From assembly GCA_014529385.2 (NCBI GenBank), contig CM043945.1, forward strand, positions 153,976,741-154,038,740: 62,000 nt of DNA, given 5' to 3'. This stretch comes from Adiantum capillus-veneris (Eukaryota; Streptophyta; Polypodiopsida; Polypodiales; Pteridaceae). A program made the position numbers and the translations under genes. This document shows positions 12,250 through 23,327 of the stretch, one piece after another; positions within the stretch are counted from its first letter, which is position 1; each line of letters begins with the position of its first letter. The notes below the pieces were generated by a model. It was not told the origin of the DNA. It saw nothing but the letters and a program-made list of their open reading frames with translations, and ran no database searches.

Positions 12250-12627
12250 CTGAGGCTTGGGATAGTTAATGCTTTCTACAAAGTTTATGTTATGCTTGTG
12301 ATGCATGAAGCCTTCCATCTTCATTGCATTACCTATGTCATAAGGAACACAAATATTGTATTGTAATAAGTCTCTCTTGATGGGAGAAATCATAATACAA
12401 ATGCCTATTGGAGGGGGGACCGGCTCCACATAAATCCGGTCCACAACTGTTGTCATGTTCTCTAAATTCTCTCTCTTGCAAAAGTATTGTTCATACCAAG
12501 TTAACTAAATGCTATGCTCATGTTGTTAACTTCAATTATGTTCACCCACTATGCTCACAAAGTAGTTTCTGAAAAGTACTCTCTCTAATTTTTTCTACTC
12601 TCAAGTTAATAGGCCAATTCCATTACA
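12250..12627 (+). repeat. 3' LTR (5'-truncated copy)
   Basis: Direct repeat of 10525-10882 ending ccattaca. The bases before it duplicate the LTR start (tgaggcttggga), marking the deletion junction. Confidence 0.8.
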
Positions 12628-13102
12628 TGACTTTTAATTACAATATTAGCGCGTATAAATTTATAAGAGTTAATTTTTTGCACCAGGCCAATGATTACCA
12701 ATGCTTGATATAGACTCATTAATGTTTCCAAGGATACAACTCATCACTATCGCCAAACAAATAAACGTGCATCCTTTGCTAGCATGCCTATGATGGAGAC
12801 GATAATTTAGAAACTTTCTTCTACTTGCCATGCTTCACTTCTATCCAATCATTGTCATCAGTGTGACCATGCACAAGTGTTACCATATATGTGGTAGTGA
12901 TGTGTGTGCATACACTTACGACCGTCGGGCACTTTTTCCCTCACTATGAGGTTTTTCCCTCGTGCATTGTGTATACGTCCATCACTCTAGGGATAACTTA
13001 TCTTTTTATTATTGTACTAAACAATATACTCTTGATTCTGTGCCTTGAGATTTTTCATCTTCTCCAAGTTGTGTGTGCCCTTCCAACCATAATTCCAACA
13101 GC

Positions 13103-13114
13103 TGGTATTAGAGC
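13103..13114 (+). promoter_or_regulatory. Primer-binding site, Met-tRNA type, one mismatch
   Basis: tggtattagagc differs from the usual plant site by one transition. It lies 2 nt after ccaaca, as expected behind an LTR end. Confidence 0.7.
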
Positions 13115-13446
13115 AGGTTGTGTCTTCTTGGTATAATTGCCAACATTCCCTTTCTTTCTCCAGATTGAGCGAGCTTTGGTGAGCGTCATCAACTTATTTA
13201 TTTCATGCAAATTGTTGAGCCTGATGTGCTTAGAATTTTTATTCGGGATTATTTTGGCCTCCATTTCCACTACATGTAGTACTACATAGCCAGTTTTGTT
13301 CTTATGTGTAGAATTTTTGTGTGTGCAATTTTTTGCAGAACAAGTCCCTTACAGTCTTTCTTGGGTTTTGCTATATATCACGTGTTACTCCTAATTCATT
13401 TCTCCTCTTTTGCAAAGTTTCACAATAGGTGCAGTCACTTGCCATC

Positions 13447-14400
13447 ATGATTGACAACAACACATATGCTCTCAAGATGTTTGTTCATAAGGAAAAACTG
13501 GATGGGTATAACTACCCAATGCAGGCGTACATGATGATGCATGTTCTTGTCTCAAAGAGGGTCTAGAATGTTGTGCAGGTCATTGATGTACATCCACCTT
13601 CTTTGGATACAGGCTCTGTTGAGGATGTTGCAGGTTCTAGAAGGCCTATTGCTACTAGAGTTGTTTTGCCTACAATTGAGCAATCTTATTGGGATGTTAG
13701 ATATACATAGGCTCATGCACTGATTGCATTATGTGTAAAGTGCACTATTAATCCTCACATTCACTTATAAAAATGAACTTGGGATACTCTTGCTAGTCTT
13801 TATGTAAGTCACAATGAAGCAAAAATTACATTGTTACATAAAGAGCTAGAGTAAAAAATAATGCAAGATGAAGATCACATGGAGACTTTTCTAGTTTTCA
13901 TTGATATCAAGGATAGCAATGCGCAACTCATCTCTGAAAATGAAGTTATTTCTTACAATTCACTTGTGCAGAATGTTCTTGATGCATTAATGACCAATAG
14001 ACTTTTGCTAGTATTTTGAGACTTATGACCTAAGGAAACCCTCAAGCTGTCAATTTGATGCATCATGCACATTGTTGTTACAAGAGTCACTTTCAAGAAA
14101 GAACAAGGAAAAATAGCATGCAGCTAAACAAGATTTTGTTGATGCTCAAAGAAACAATGGTAATAACAATGCAACCACTTTTCATGGTTCATCTGTGAGT
14201 AGCAAATCACTTGTGACTAGTGCTTTAGTTGGCAACAACTTGTCTAGTAATTGTTGTGAAAAAGGAAATAACAAGATATGTTGCCATTATTGAAAGTCTA
14301 ATGATCATTTGATAAAGCAATGTCTTAAGTTGAAGGCAAAAGAGGTCGGTGGATCCACTACTAACATAGATACTATAGAATCTTTTGGAAATGGAGATTG
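13447..14400 (+). pseudogene. Copia-type gag pseudogene with mutated zinc knuckle
   Basis: From the ATG at 13447 the frame reads KLDGYNYPMQAYM, then AHALIALCVKCTINP, WDTLASLYVSHNEAK and HKELE, as in copia gag (UBN2-type) proteins. In-frame stops occur, for example at 13564, 13708 and 13851. Near 14277-14330 a CCHC knuckle is recognisable (CCHY, then KSNDHLIKQC), but the codon for its second cysteine is TGA. Confidence 0.75.
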
Positions 14401-14589
14401 TGTTGTTGATGTAATGGAATTGGTATTTTTTATAAAATGTTATGGATTATCTGATCAAATATTATAAATTATTTTTTGACAAAATGTCATGAATTATTTG
14501 ATTTATTTTAATGAGCATTGCAATGTTAATCTGATTTATGAAAATATGACCACTTGTTGGGTGGTGCTAGAAGATTAGTGAAACGGTAC

Positions 14590-14866
14590 CTATAAGATAA
14601 TAAGGCGATAGCAATTATTTGGAGTAAAATAAACCTGCCATGATTGGATTTTGTGGGAATCCTTAGTATTTTATGTTCATTTGTAAGTTGAGATGTAGAC
14701 AGCTATTTGTTGTTATATTGATCTCTTTACAATCCATGGTTATATTTAAACCCAATTTTGAACTGATGTAATCAATTTTTAGCATGGCCTCTATCTATAC
14801 ATTAAATATGTGCAAGAGGGACATACTCACTTTGGCATGGGGGCGATTGCACCCATTTCTTGTGTC

Positions 14867-14875
<9 letters not shown>
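14590..14875 (+). repeat. Dispersed repeat shared with 60690-60955
   Basis: The segment around ttcatttgtaagttgagatg, through the gcatggcct and aagagggacat blocks, to ttgtgtc and a GT run aligns with 60690-60955 over about 260 bp with scattered differences. It may be part of an LTR or the 3' end of a non-autonomous element; no coding content. Confidence 0.7.

Positions 14876-14903
<28 letters not shown>
14872..14903. repeat. (GT)n microsatellite abutting an LTR end
   Basis: The GT tract runs into the terminal tgtggg of the inverted LTR (14900-15795), so the simple repeat begins at the LTR tip. Confidence 0.9.
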
Positions 14904-14905
<2 letters not shown>

Positions 14906-15795
14906 ACGGGTGACCTCACTATCCTATCTTATTGTAGTTTTAGTGAGAACCACGATTAAATTGACAATCCATGGGACGAAGCTGACCCGACTAGTGCATA
15001 GAGGCTACAAGAGGTTGTCAATCTTTCGAAAAACAACAAAAAACTTGAATCTAACTCAAGATACACTGAAGTGACTGAAATCACCAAAAGCCAATCGCTC
15101 ATCGGCAAACAAACCACATCCGTTACATCATCAAATGACATCCAAATGTAACGATACTTCTAGGACATGGTTATAAAACCTAAGCACACATGGTTATAGT
15201 CTCAAATCCCACTTTAGGTCAAGTGAAAAATTGCGATTATTAACAGCAGTGGATTTTACACCTAGTTGTTTTCGGCCCAGAATGCACCTAAATACTTAGC
15301 AATGAGGCACCGATACCCCGCCTATGCTTAGTTTCTGATTTTGAAGTGTAAATTTTTACTTATGATGAAATTAGGCCTCGGGTCGGCAACACCAAAAGCT
15401 ACGAATATTGTGATGTGTTTACGTTGACTGCGGTTGCAATAAACGCGACTACAATGTGACAACCGTGGAGGGAGTAGGAAGCACGAGAAAGAGAGAAGTG
15501 AGTGCCGTTAGCTCACGCTGTGTATTTCATTATCTAAAACTTACAAATAACTTACAAAAATTGGATTTTATAGCTTAGCCAAGGTTTTTGATGGTCAAAA
15601 CTAATAATTTGGGAGCTCTAATTTTAGACAGGTAATGACAGGTTGATACAATTTGGAAGCTTGTAGCCCCGGCTCATCAATTACAAGGTTTATCCAAAAA
15701 ATAGGAATTAAAATATTCTCGATTTATAAAAAATACTAAGTGTTTTTACAATAAGAGCTCCGAAAAGTGGTATCCGTGTTAGCTTGCTGCTAACA
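14900..15795 (-). repeat. Minus-strand LTR (896 bp) of a Ty3/gypsy family
   Basis: Read on the minus strand it runs from tgttagcagcaagctaac (15795) to gtcccaca (14900). Its first half matches 17641-18060 and its second half matches 25142-25577 on the plus strand. It is therefore an uninterrupted reference copy of the LTR that the CACTA element split. A polypurine tract lies immediately upstream (15796-15810), so it is a 3' LTR. Confidence 0.85.
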
Positions 15796-15810
15796 TCCCT
15801 CCCCTCTTCG
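15796..15810 (-). promoter_or_regulatory. Polypurine tract of the minus-strand element
   Basis: On the minus strand cgaagaggggaggga abuts the TG of the LTR. This is the expected position for priming second-strand synthesis. Confidence 0.75.
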
Positions 15811-17340
15811 CTTGTGTCGTCCCTTGACACGACTTTATGGGCTGAAGTAGTCTTTGGGTTGATGTATGGCGAGGTGGTCTTTAAGCGCATTTAGTGCCTT
15901 TTGATATATGATCTTCCTCTCTTTAACTGGCACTTGCAAGAACTACATAGTGACTCTGTTTTTCAGCTCCATCTCTGCTGAGTAGCCTACAAATCATGAT
16001 GTCAGGTTGCAGATCACTGGCCCAAATATATTCAATCAACAAGTGAAGAACCCTGTGTAGAACGCTTCCTCAAAACGCCAAAATATTGTGAGAAAGTAAA
16101 AACATACATTTGGCATAGAAGCCATAGAGGACTTCTTTGAAAGGTTGGCCAGTAGGATCGTAGCATAAACCTTTGTTACCCTCGAGGAATGAAATCCAAG
16201 GGGGGCTTGCTTGCTCTGGCTCATGGAGTACTTTGATACAGGTGAGCAACATTCGACAGATTTTTTATAACATTGCACATGATAAATTTGGTAGACTTTT
16301 GAAGAAGGACATGGCGCCTGTTAGGGTTTTTACCATGTACTCTTCTGTCGGTGGTCCCTTTTCACGAGCAGGCAATTTGGGGTAGTTCAGCCAAGTTGGC
16401 CGCTTCTTTGTTAGTGCCTCATGTGCTTGCCAGGTCCTTACTCTTGGTACAAGACAGAAAGTAGGATCCTTTTGTAGGGCCTCAAGTGCTCTTGTGAACA
16501 TAATTAAATACCTTGGATTCTTCTTCAACCAGCTCAGCCTCCACTTCGGGTGGTCTTGATTTGCGCCCTCGACTTACATGTCTCTGTAAAGCATTTCTTT
16601 GACTTGGAGATATTATACCTTTATCAAAGGATAGGGCAGGGGTTGTTGGTGCCATTGCACATTGATTTGATTGGGAGTGAGTTGTGTAACATTGACGGAG
16701 TGAAGAACTCTCAGCTCCCAATCCATTGTTGCTTTCCACTGCTCATCTACCTCTTGTGTAATCTTCTCCTTTAGTGAATCTTCCTCAGCCTTTGAGAGCT
16801 GGACCATTGGCATTGTTTCCGTTTTGGTTATGTGTACTTGAAATTCCTCCTCACCACTTAGCTCTTATGCTGGTTGTGTCTCCATCTCAATGAATGAGAC
16901 TGAGGGGATCTCTATCTGTGGCTGCTTTGAAGTTCCTACCTCTTCTTGTGTTTTGGCCGTCCCTCTCTCAACAAAAAATTTACTTTTTTAAGTTCATCTA
17001 TTTATTTCAGCAAGTTCTATCTTTACACAAGTACTCTCCACTTTGGTGAGGGTGATTGTGTGAGCTTGAGAAACCTTTGCTTCTACTTCCTTCACCTTGT
17101 CTGTTGTGAGGTCGAGCATGGAGTCAAATCGTTCCTTGTGAACATTGAGGCGTGCTTTGAGGTCTGGAATTTCTTCCATGGCCCTCTCGAGGGCAGTCTA
17201 CAATTGTTCAATGTGATTTGTCTTGCTTGGGACTGCTAGGACAATAGCAAACCTAGCTCGTGTTCTCTCGGGTGTTTTTGGGCTGTTGGTCTTGGAGCTT
17301 TTGATCACCATCCTCTCTCTTCATGTTGATGGAGGTGGAT
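15811..17340 (-). pseudogene. Unknown accessory ORF remnant upstream of the inverted LTR
   Basis: Read from right to left, several open stretches follow each other: coiled-coil-like at 16994-17179 (ends IKLAEINR-type), 16613-16813, 16482-16739, 16265-16528 and 16036-16278. Stops and frameshifts separate them. None matches gag, protease, RT or integrase. Its place before the PPT and 3' LTR suggests a 3' accessory ORF of the retroelement. No function can be given. Confidence 0.4.
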
Positions 17341-17640
17341 TTGGTGAGAACATGCTCTAAATCAAAATTTGGTACTTTTGTGTGTGACTTCTAGTTAAAG
17401 AAGAAATCGTTTGAAGGATTCTACCGTGACGAGGACTGCTTGTCAAGGACTCTGAGTTTTGCGGAGGACTGCCTTGCTGGGGTAGTAGTGAAGGTTGTTG
17501 AGATTTGGGATGCTACCAAGACGACGAGGACTTGGAGATTTGATGAGGACTACCTTGCTAGGGTAGGGGCCAAGGCTGCAAGCTTAACGCTCTCCTCCAT
17601 GAGCAGTCCCTCCCTCAGGAGGAGAACCTCGACGACTGAG
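17341..17640. other. Spacer between inverted LTRs with short internal repeats
   Basis: Two degenerate copies of gaggactgccttgctggggt (near 17463 and 17550) lie here. The sequence ends directly at the TG of the plus-strand LTR at 17641, without a polypurine tract on this side. Confidence 0.5.
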
Positions 17641-18060
17641 TGTTAGCAACAAGCTAACACGGATACCATTTTTCGGAGCTCTTATTGTAAAAAAACTTAT
17701 TATTTTTTATAAATCGAGAATATTGTAACTCCTATTTTTTGGATAAACCTTGTAATTGATGAACCGGGGCTACAAGCTTTTAGATTGTATCAATCTGTCA
17801 TTACCTATCTTTAGTTAGAGCTCCCAAATTATTAGTTTTGACCACAAAAACCTTGGCTAAGGTATAAAATCCAATTTTTGTAAGCTATTTGTAAGTTTTG
17901 GATAATGAAATACACAACGTGAGCTAACAACGCTCAATTCTCTCCTTCTCGCACTTCCTACTCCCTCCCCGGTTGTCAAATTGCAGTCGCGTTTGTTGCA
18001 TCGCAACCGCAAGTAAGAGCTCTATCATTGACGTAAACACATCACATTATTTCATAGCTT
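17641..18060 (+). repeat. 5' LTR, first part (before CACTA insertion)
   Basis: Starts tgttagcaacaagctaac and aligns, at roughly 90% by eye, with the minus-strand copy from 15795 down to about 15400. Homology stops at atagctt (18060). Confidence 0.85.
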
Positions 18061-18076
18061 AAGGTACCTTACATTA

Positions 18077-18183
18077 GCGACGCTCGCAGTGTGACGCTCA
18101 AAAGTGAAAATCCATGGCATCACTATGAGCGTCGCTATGGGCATCGCTATGTTCTTTGTTGCATAGCGACGCTCATTGTAACG
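18077..18183. repeat. CACTA subterminal repeats, left
   Basis: Short units such as agcgacgctc, gagcgtcgctatg and gcatcgctatg recur in direct and inverted order, and CACTATGAGCG occurs near 18120. The matching array is at 24956-25071. Confidence 0.7.
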
Positions 18184-18264
18184 TCGATAGGGGTAAAAAA
18201 TATACTGAGAGTGCTAGAAACTCAGATCTCAGATCTGAGTTTTGACGCTTAAGCAAAAGAAGTA

Positions 18265-18560
18265 AATATGTTCTTTAAGATTAGCTAGGTTAGATTTAAG
18301 TTAGATCACATTTAGGTTTAGGATTTAAGATTGGGTTAGATTTAGCTTGATGTTGAGTTTAAGATTAGATTAGATTTAGATTTAAGATCAAGACAAGATT
18401 TAAAATTAGATTAGATTTAGATTTAAGTTAGATTACATTTAGGTTTAGGTTAGATTCAAGGTTAGATTAGATTTAGGTTTATGTTGAGTTTAAGATTATA
18501 TTAGATCTAGATTTACATTCGATTTAAGATTAGATTAGATTTATGCTAGATTTTAGGACA
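18265..18560. repeat. Degenerate TTAGATTTAGG-type minisatellite
   Basis: About 300 bp is built from variants of ttagatttaggtttaag, with a further patch near 18690-18720. It resembles a degenerated plant telomere-like repeat (TTTAGGG), but no perfect TTTAGGG array is present. Confidence 0.7.
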
Positions 18561-19033
18561 TGTCAATGCAAGCTTTTCCCAAAGAGCAGACACTAGTTAC
18601 ACAACAATATGTATATTCCCATTAGAATCTGACACCTATTAACTCACCCACTAACCATGTTCAATTAGCTCAAAATCACCATTTGTTCAATTAGGTTAGA
18701 TTTAAGATTAGATTTTGGATTTAATTTTTATATTAAAGTCTACCTTCGGGATTAAGTAAAAAAAAATAGAGCTAGGCAAACGGGGAGCAAAGATCTGCTA
18801 TGAAGAGATGTTAAGATGATGTGAATTGCTACAGCTTGAGAAGAGGCAAAGGATTTTGTCCACTACATGCACTATCATGTAGACGTGGGTGTGTAGATTT
18901 CTTGTACCCACAAATATAGGCATTGAACAATAAAGACGAGATTATAACCCGATGGTTCTGATCTCCGTGCACCTCTAGACTGAGGTGTGTGAGGATCGGA
19001 CATGACTAGAGAATATGAGGAGTTTACAATGTG

Positions 19034-19041
19034 AACACACA

Positions 19042-19118
<77 letters not shown>
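19034..19118. repeat. (AC)n-(AG)n compound microsatellite
   Basis: An AC tract (19034-19060) passes directly into an AG tract (19061-19118) inside the CACTA element, just before the transposase region. Confidence 0.95.
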
Positions 19119-19119
<1 letters not shown>

Positions 19120-19458
19120 AATATATGTGTTCGTAGGCGCTTTGGTCAAGCAGCATACGTGAGGCCACAAGATGTAGACTCTGACAGTTCAGAGGATGAT
19201 CATGCAGGCCACATTCCCAACGAGACAATGTTTGAGCTCGAGATCGATGAAATGATCGAGATGATCATGGATTCAAAAAGGCTTATCTATGATGTATGAA
19301 AAGTGAAGCCGATATGCCATTGTATGATGGAGCACGTGTGTCTAGATTGAAGGTGCTCCTGGTTCTTCTCAACATGCAGACAAAGTTTGGATGGAGTGAC
19401 ATCACAATGCTTTTCAGGTGATCTACTACAATGTGTTGACTTCAATAAAAAACTTTAG

Positions 19459-21430
19459 ATGTATAATGATCTGATAGATTACTTACACAAGTGTATCGCA
19501 TTTTTTTCACTGTGTAGATTACTTAAAGAGCACATACTGCCAGCTCATAATCTGATGCCAGATTCCAGAGGGGAAGGAAGAAAGATCTTGCGAAACTTCG
19601 GGATGGATTACAATTTGATTCACGCTTGTCCTAACGACTGCATTCTTTTCTGAGAGGAATACATAGACATGGAGAAGTGTCCGAAATGTGATTCCGGGAG
19701 ATATAGAGTAAATATCCACGAAACAAAAATTCCACAAAAGATTTTGTGACTCTTTCCTCTGCTTCCTCGCATCAAGCATTTCTTCGAATGTAAGTCCATG
19801 GCTGCCTTAGCATCATGGCACGAGGAAAATAGATCTTCAGATGGTGTGCTATGGATTCTTGAAGATTGTGCAGCTTGGAAACATATAGACGATACATGGC
19901 CGGATTCTGCAAGAGAAGCTCGAAATTTGTGCATAGGCCTGGTTATGGATGGCGCAAATCCATTTAGTCAGAGATCAACATCTTACAGTGTATGGCCTGT
20001 TTTCATCGTCGACTACAACATTCCCCCATGGTTGACTACCAAGAAGGGGCATCTGTGGCTAAACTTGATTGTGCCGGGGTGGTATAAAGTGAAGAATATG
20101 GATGTGTATCTGCCTTCACTATTGGAAGAGTTGCAACAATTGTGGATTAACATAGAAGTGGTGGATATGACCCGACACACAGGTCAATAGGATGCTTTGA
20201 TCAGAGGCATTCTAACGTGGACCATGCATGACTATCCTGAACTAACAAAATGCTGAGGTGATTTACACTCAAACTCAAACACTGTAAATCTTGGTTTTTC
20301 TCAAGCCTAGCTATTGTCATGTGTATACATGTAGGGCTTCAAACAAGCGAAATACAGAGCATGTGTCACATGTGGACCTAGACTTAATGCACGTCGGGCG
20401 TCCTCATTAAAGAAGAAAATCTATGAAGGTCATCAAGCGTATCTTCTAGAGAATCATGTGTTACGCGATGGATTTTTGAGAAGAGAGCCATCGAGGATGT
20501 CTGCACAAGCATGGTTAGAGCAGAAGGAGATGTGTGATGACGGTTTGCCCCTAGGGATGAAGAGACTCTCTCTATGGTACAAGTTACCATATTGGCTCAA
20601 ACTCATGATCAATCACTTGCTCTATCCAATGCACATATTCAAGAATATGGGTAATCTCCTTTGGGACCATATGACCGGCAAGAGAGATACTTTGGAAGCC
20701 AGGGTTGACCTTAGAAATGTGGATCATATGGAGCAATATTGGCCGCAGATGGAGCATCCGATGGATCGATAAAACTCCATAAAGCGCCATGGATTTTGAC
20801 AGGAGCCCAAGAACGCAAAGTAAAAGAGACCATCCAATATGTGCGGAACCCCACTGGTGTGCACTTGCTCAAACATGTTTCACTAAAGAAGGAAAGCTTA
20901 CCGGTTTGAAGTCACACGACTGGCATAAAATGTGTCAGGTATGTTTGAAGTGTAATATATCATAGTGAGAATTGTGTAACAAATTTGTGTGTGGACTTTA
21001 ATATCATTGCTAGACGTGTTTTGTAGTTTATTTTACCGGTGGCCATTGAGGAATGTTTGTCTCCTGACATCCGTAACACAAGATACAAACTTGCTAAGTT
21101 GGTGCAATGGGTCTCACAAAAGGAGATCAATGTAGACTCCATACCATTTGCCAAACTAAATGATGCAGAGGTTGGGTGCATGTTTGAGAAACACTTTCCT
21201 ACTACCATGCTAACCATTCAGGTGCATCTTCTTGTTCACATAGTTGATGAGGTGGAAATAACTGGCACAGTAAATTCCAAATGGATGTTCTTTTTAGAAC
21301 GTTCATGAAAACGCTCAAGGGATATGTGCGTCAGAAGGAATGTCCGGAGGGTAGCATGGCAGAAGGTTAACTGGTATCAAAGTCCCTAGTTTACATTGGA
21401 GATTGGCTAGATGGATTTGATAAAGCCCGG
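19459..21430 (+). pseudogene. TNP2-like CACTA transposase (Transposase_21 family), degraded
   Basis: The family signature is readable across several frames: HACPNDCILF, CPKCDSGRYR, SMAALASWHEENRSSDGV, AWKHIDDTWPD, GLVMDGANPFSQRSTSYS, YNIPPWLTTKKG, DVYLPSLLEELQQLW, then WTMHDYPEL. Farther on come MHIFKNMGNLLWDH, TLEARVDL, LKSHDWHKMCQ and VHLLVHIVDEVE with TLKGYVRQ. These match the order in En/Spm TNP2 proteins. Multiple stops (for example at 19650 and 20188) and frameshifts rule out activity. Confidence 0.85.
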
Positions 21431-21839
21431 GACACGCTACGGCAAACCATAGATGATGAGAAAATATATGGGATTTTCATGTGGAATCTCGGTGTTGAGA
21501 AGAAGATGACCAAAGATCTAGAGGCTAAGATAAACCAATTTTGAATGCTTCACAATCCAGTGATGCAAAAGTGGATTTCACTATACAAGGATGCAAAGCA
21601 AGAGAGACAAAGGGAACGAATCGAGTGGAGACAGGGAAGATGACCGCATTATCCGGCGGGTCTGGAGAGACTACCAACATTCGCAATCATAAGATGGTTG
21701 CACAACCAATTAAAAAGCCCACAATGGTGCAGAAGTGACTGAGGAGGAGTGGGAGTACTCTCAAGGTTGCGCGACCAAGGTAAGTTTGCAATGTACGACT
21801 AGCGACTTTATAGATGTTTGAACGACCACTCATAATCTT

Positions 21840-22226
21840 TGTTGGTTGTAGTATAAGTCATACATAACAGCATGGTGTAAAGGTTGACATTTTAGGGTGG
21901 AACGGATTGACAAAAAGCCTTTACTCAAGATTGTGGAATCATGGCAAAATTTGAACAGTCTAGTTGAGGACAGTCCTCTAATGCAGATCCTGTGGTGGTG
22001 GAACTCACTTACTTCAGCACGCTACAAGAGATTTTGAGGATCGATTATAGAGGATTTTTTATCGACTTGTTCGATGTGAAATGGTTCAAGATAATCATGG
22101 AGGGTCGCAATGCTACTGTGCGTAGAGGAGAGTCTGGTTTCCTTGAGGTGGATTCAGCTAAGAAAGAAACCAACCTAAGAGACACTTTCGTACTACCCGA
22201 GCATTGTGAACAAGTAATTATGTAAG
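21840..22226 (+). pseudogene. DUF4216-like C-terminal segment of the CACTA transposase
   Basis: The readable string TYFSTLQEILRIDYRG, then VKWFKI and DTFVLPEHCEQV, matches the DUF4216 domain that follows the transposase domain in many plant CACTA elements. The open part is 21992-22225. Stops upstream separate it from the transposase. Confidence 0.65.
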
Positions 22227-22792
22227 TAGTTAACATCCAATTTTAGAAGTTATGTGCTTGGAAGCTCTCATGTAAGATATGTGGCTCTGGCAAACTGATA
22301 TTTCATCCTTCAAAGTCTGCATCAAACTGGTGCGTCATAGAGGTATCCCCTCATAGTGCACAGACGTATGAGGGCTACCATGTGAAAATCATAGCGGCAT
22401 CAATGGAGGAGATCGGAGAAGATGCTCATTTAGAAGCCACTGAGGTGGTGCTAGACAAGCATCAAGATGCTACTCTCTATGGGGTGCATGCAAAGGATCT
22501 ACAAAATAAAACAGAGGACATCTCCCTCAACGGAGAGCTCTATATAGATCTAGGAAGTTATGCTGAGCTATGCAAGGATGAGAGAGAGACCTCTTGAAGC
22601 CATAAAAATTGTATTTGAACAATTTTACTCCATTTTATAATATATATTGTATTCATGTGGCTTTTTTCCCATTCCTGTCTATATGCGTCATTGCATCATT
22701 TTATTTAATCGTCATTGCATCCACTCCAGGTCCGTATGCTCCATGTATGTTCTCACAAGCAGAGACGACGAGCACTGCACTCCAAGTGTGAT

Positions 22793-23013
22793 GAGGACTG
22801 AGCCTGCAATCATGAATTAGGCGATCTATCTTTGCTCATAGATGTTGCTCGTCCCTCCACCAGATCTACTTGATCGGATGAAAGAGGTGCTAAGAAGCAC
22901 TACTACTGCTTCTTAGCATCTCTTTCACCCGATCAACTAGATCTAGTGGAGGGGGGAGCAAAATCTATGAGCAGAGACATATCACCTCCTTCACGATTGC
23001 AGCTTCAGTCTCC
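22793..23013. repeat. Long near-perfect inverted repeat (hairpin)
   Basis: Two arms of about 107 bp (22793-22899 and 22907-23013) are complementary with few mismatches around a 7-nt loop (ctactac). Innermost stem: gctaagaagca pairs with tgcttcttagc. It lies between the two CACTA coding regions. It could be a nested MITE, or a transcribed hairpin that would feed small-RNA production. No ORF spans it. Confidence 0.88.
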
Positions 23014-23327
23014 ATTGCAACCGAAGCGTAGTGCTTTTACAAATTCAAAGGACTCTCACTACACAAGAATCCCTCCCCCTTTATGATCCCTCTCTCTCTG
23101 TCTCTCTCTCTCTACTTGTCCCATGTTTTCTTTTCTATTTATTCAATATTAAGATTAAATGTTTGTGTGTTTAATGCAGGTATGGATGATGATGAGTTTC
23201 TTTCTTCTTTGTCACCCTAGCAGCGGAGGTGGTACGAGAAGCGTCATTGCTCTAGAGCACCATCACGTCGTTCTACTCCCTCAGGGTCTCCCTCTGTTTA
23301 GAGCATCCAACACACTCCAAAGCTTCG

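Larger units (their letters stand above)
10525..12627 (+). mobile_element. Gag-only LTR retrotransposon with large internal deletion
   Basis: Two direct LTR copies (10525-10882 and 12250-12627) flank only 1.37 kb. A PBS follows the left copy after one base, and a broken gag is the only coding part. Protease, RT and integrase are absent. The gag frame runs straight into the right LTR at a short duplicated gaggcttggga. This suggests a deletion between gag and the inside of the 3' LTR, so the LTR aligned here is probably 5'-truncated. No target-site duplication was found, consistent with a wrong or lost left end. Confidence 0.75.
12628..14400 (+). mobile_element. Decayed Ty1/copia-like element (PBS and gag only)
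   Basis: A PBS-like site at 13103-13114 follows LTR-like sequence ending ccaaca. A copia-type gag with a zinc knuckle comes after a 330-bp leader. No protease, integrase or RT follows before 14.6 kb. LTR boundaries cannot be fixed because no second copy was found. Confidence 0.6.

Noticed and set aside
18265-18560. A true interstitial telomere
   Set aside because: No perfect TTTAGGG array occurs. Units are degenerate and lie within a transposon.
22793-23013. A microRNA gene
   Set aside because: The hairpin is long and almost perfectly paired, which fits a foldback element or siRNA source better. There are no small-RNA data, so I call only an inverted repeat.
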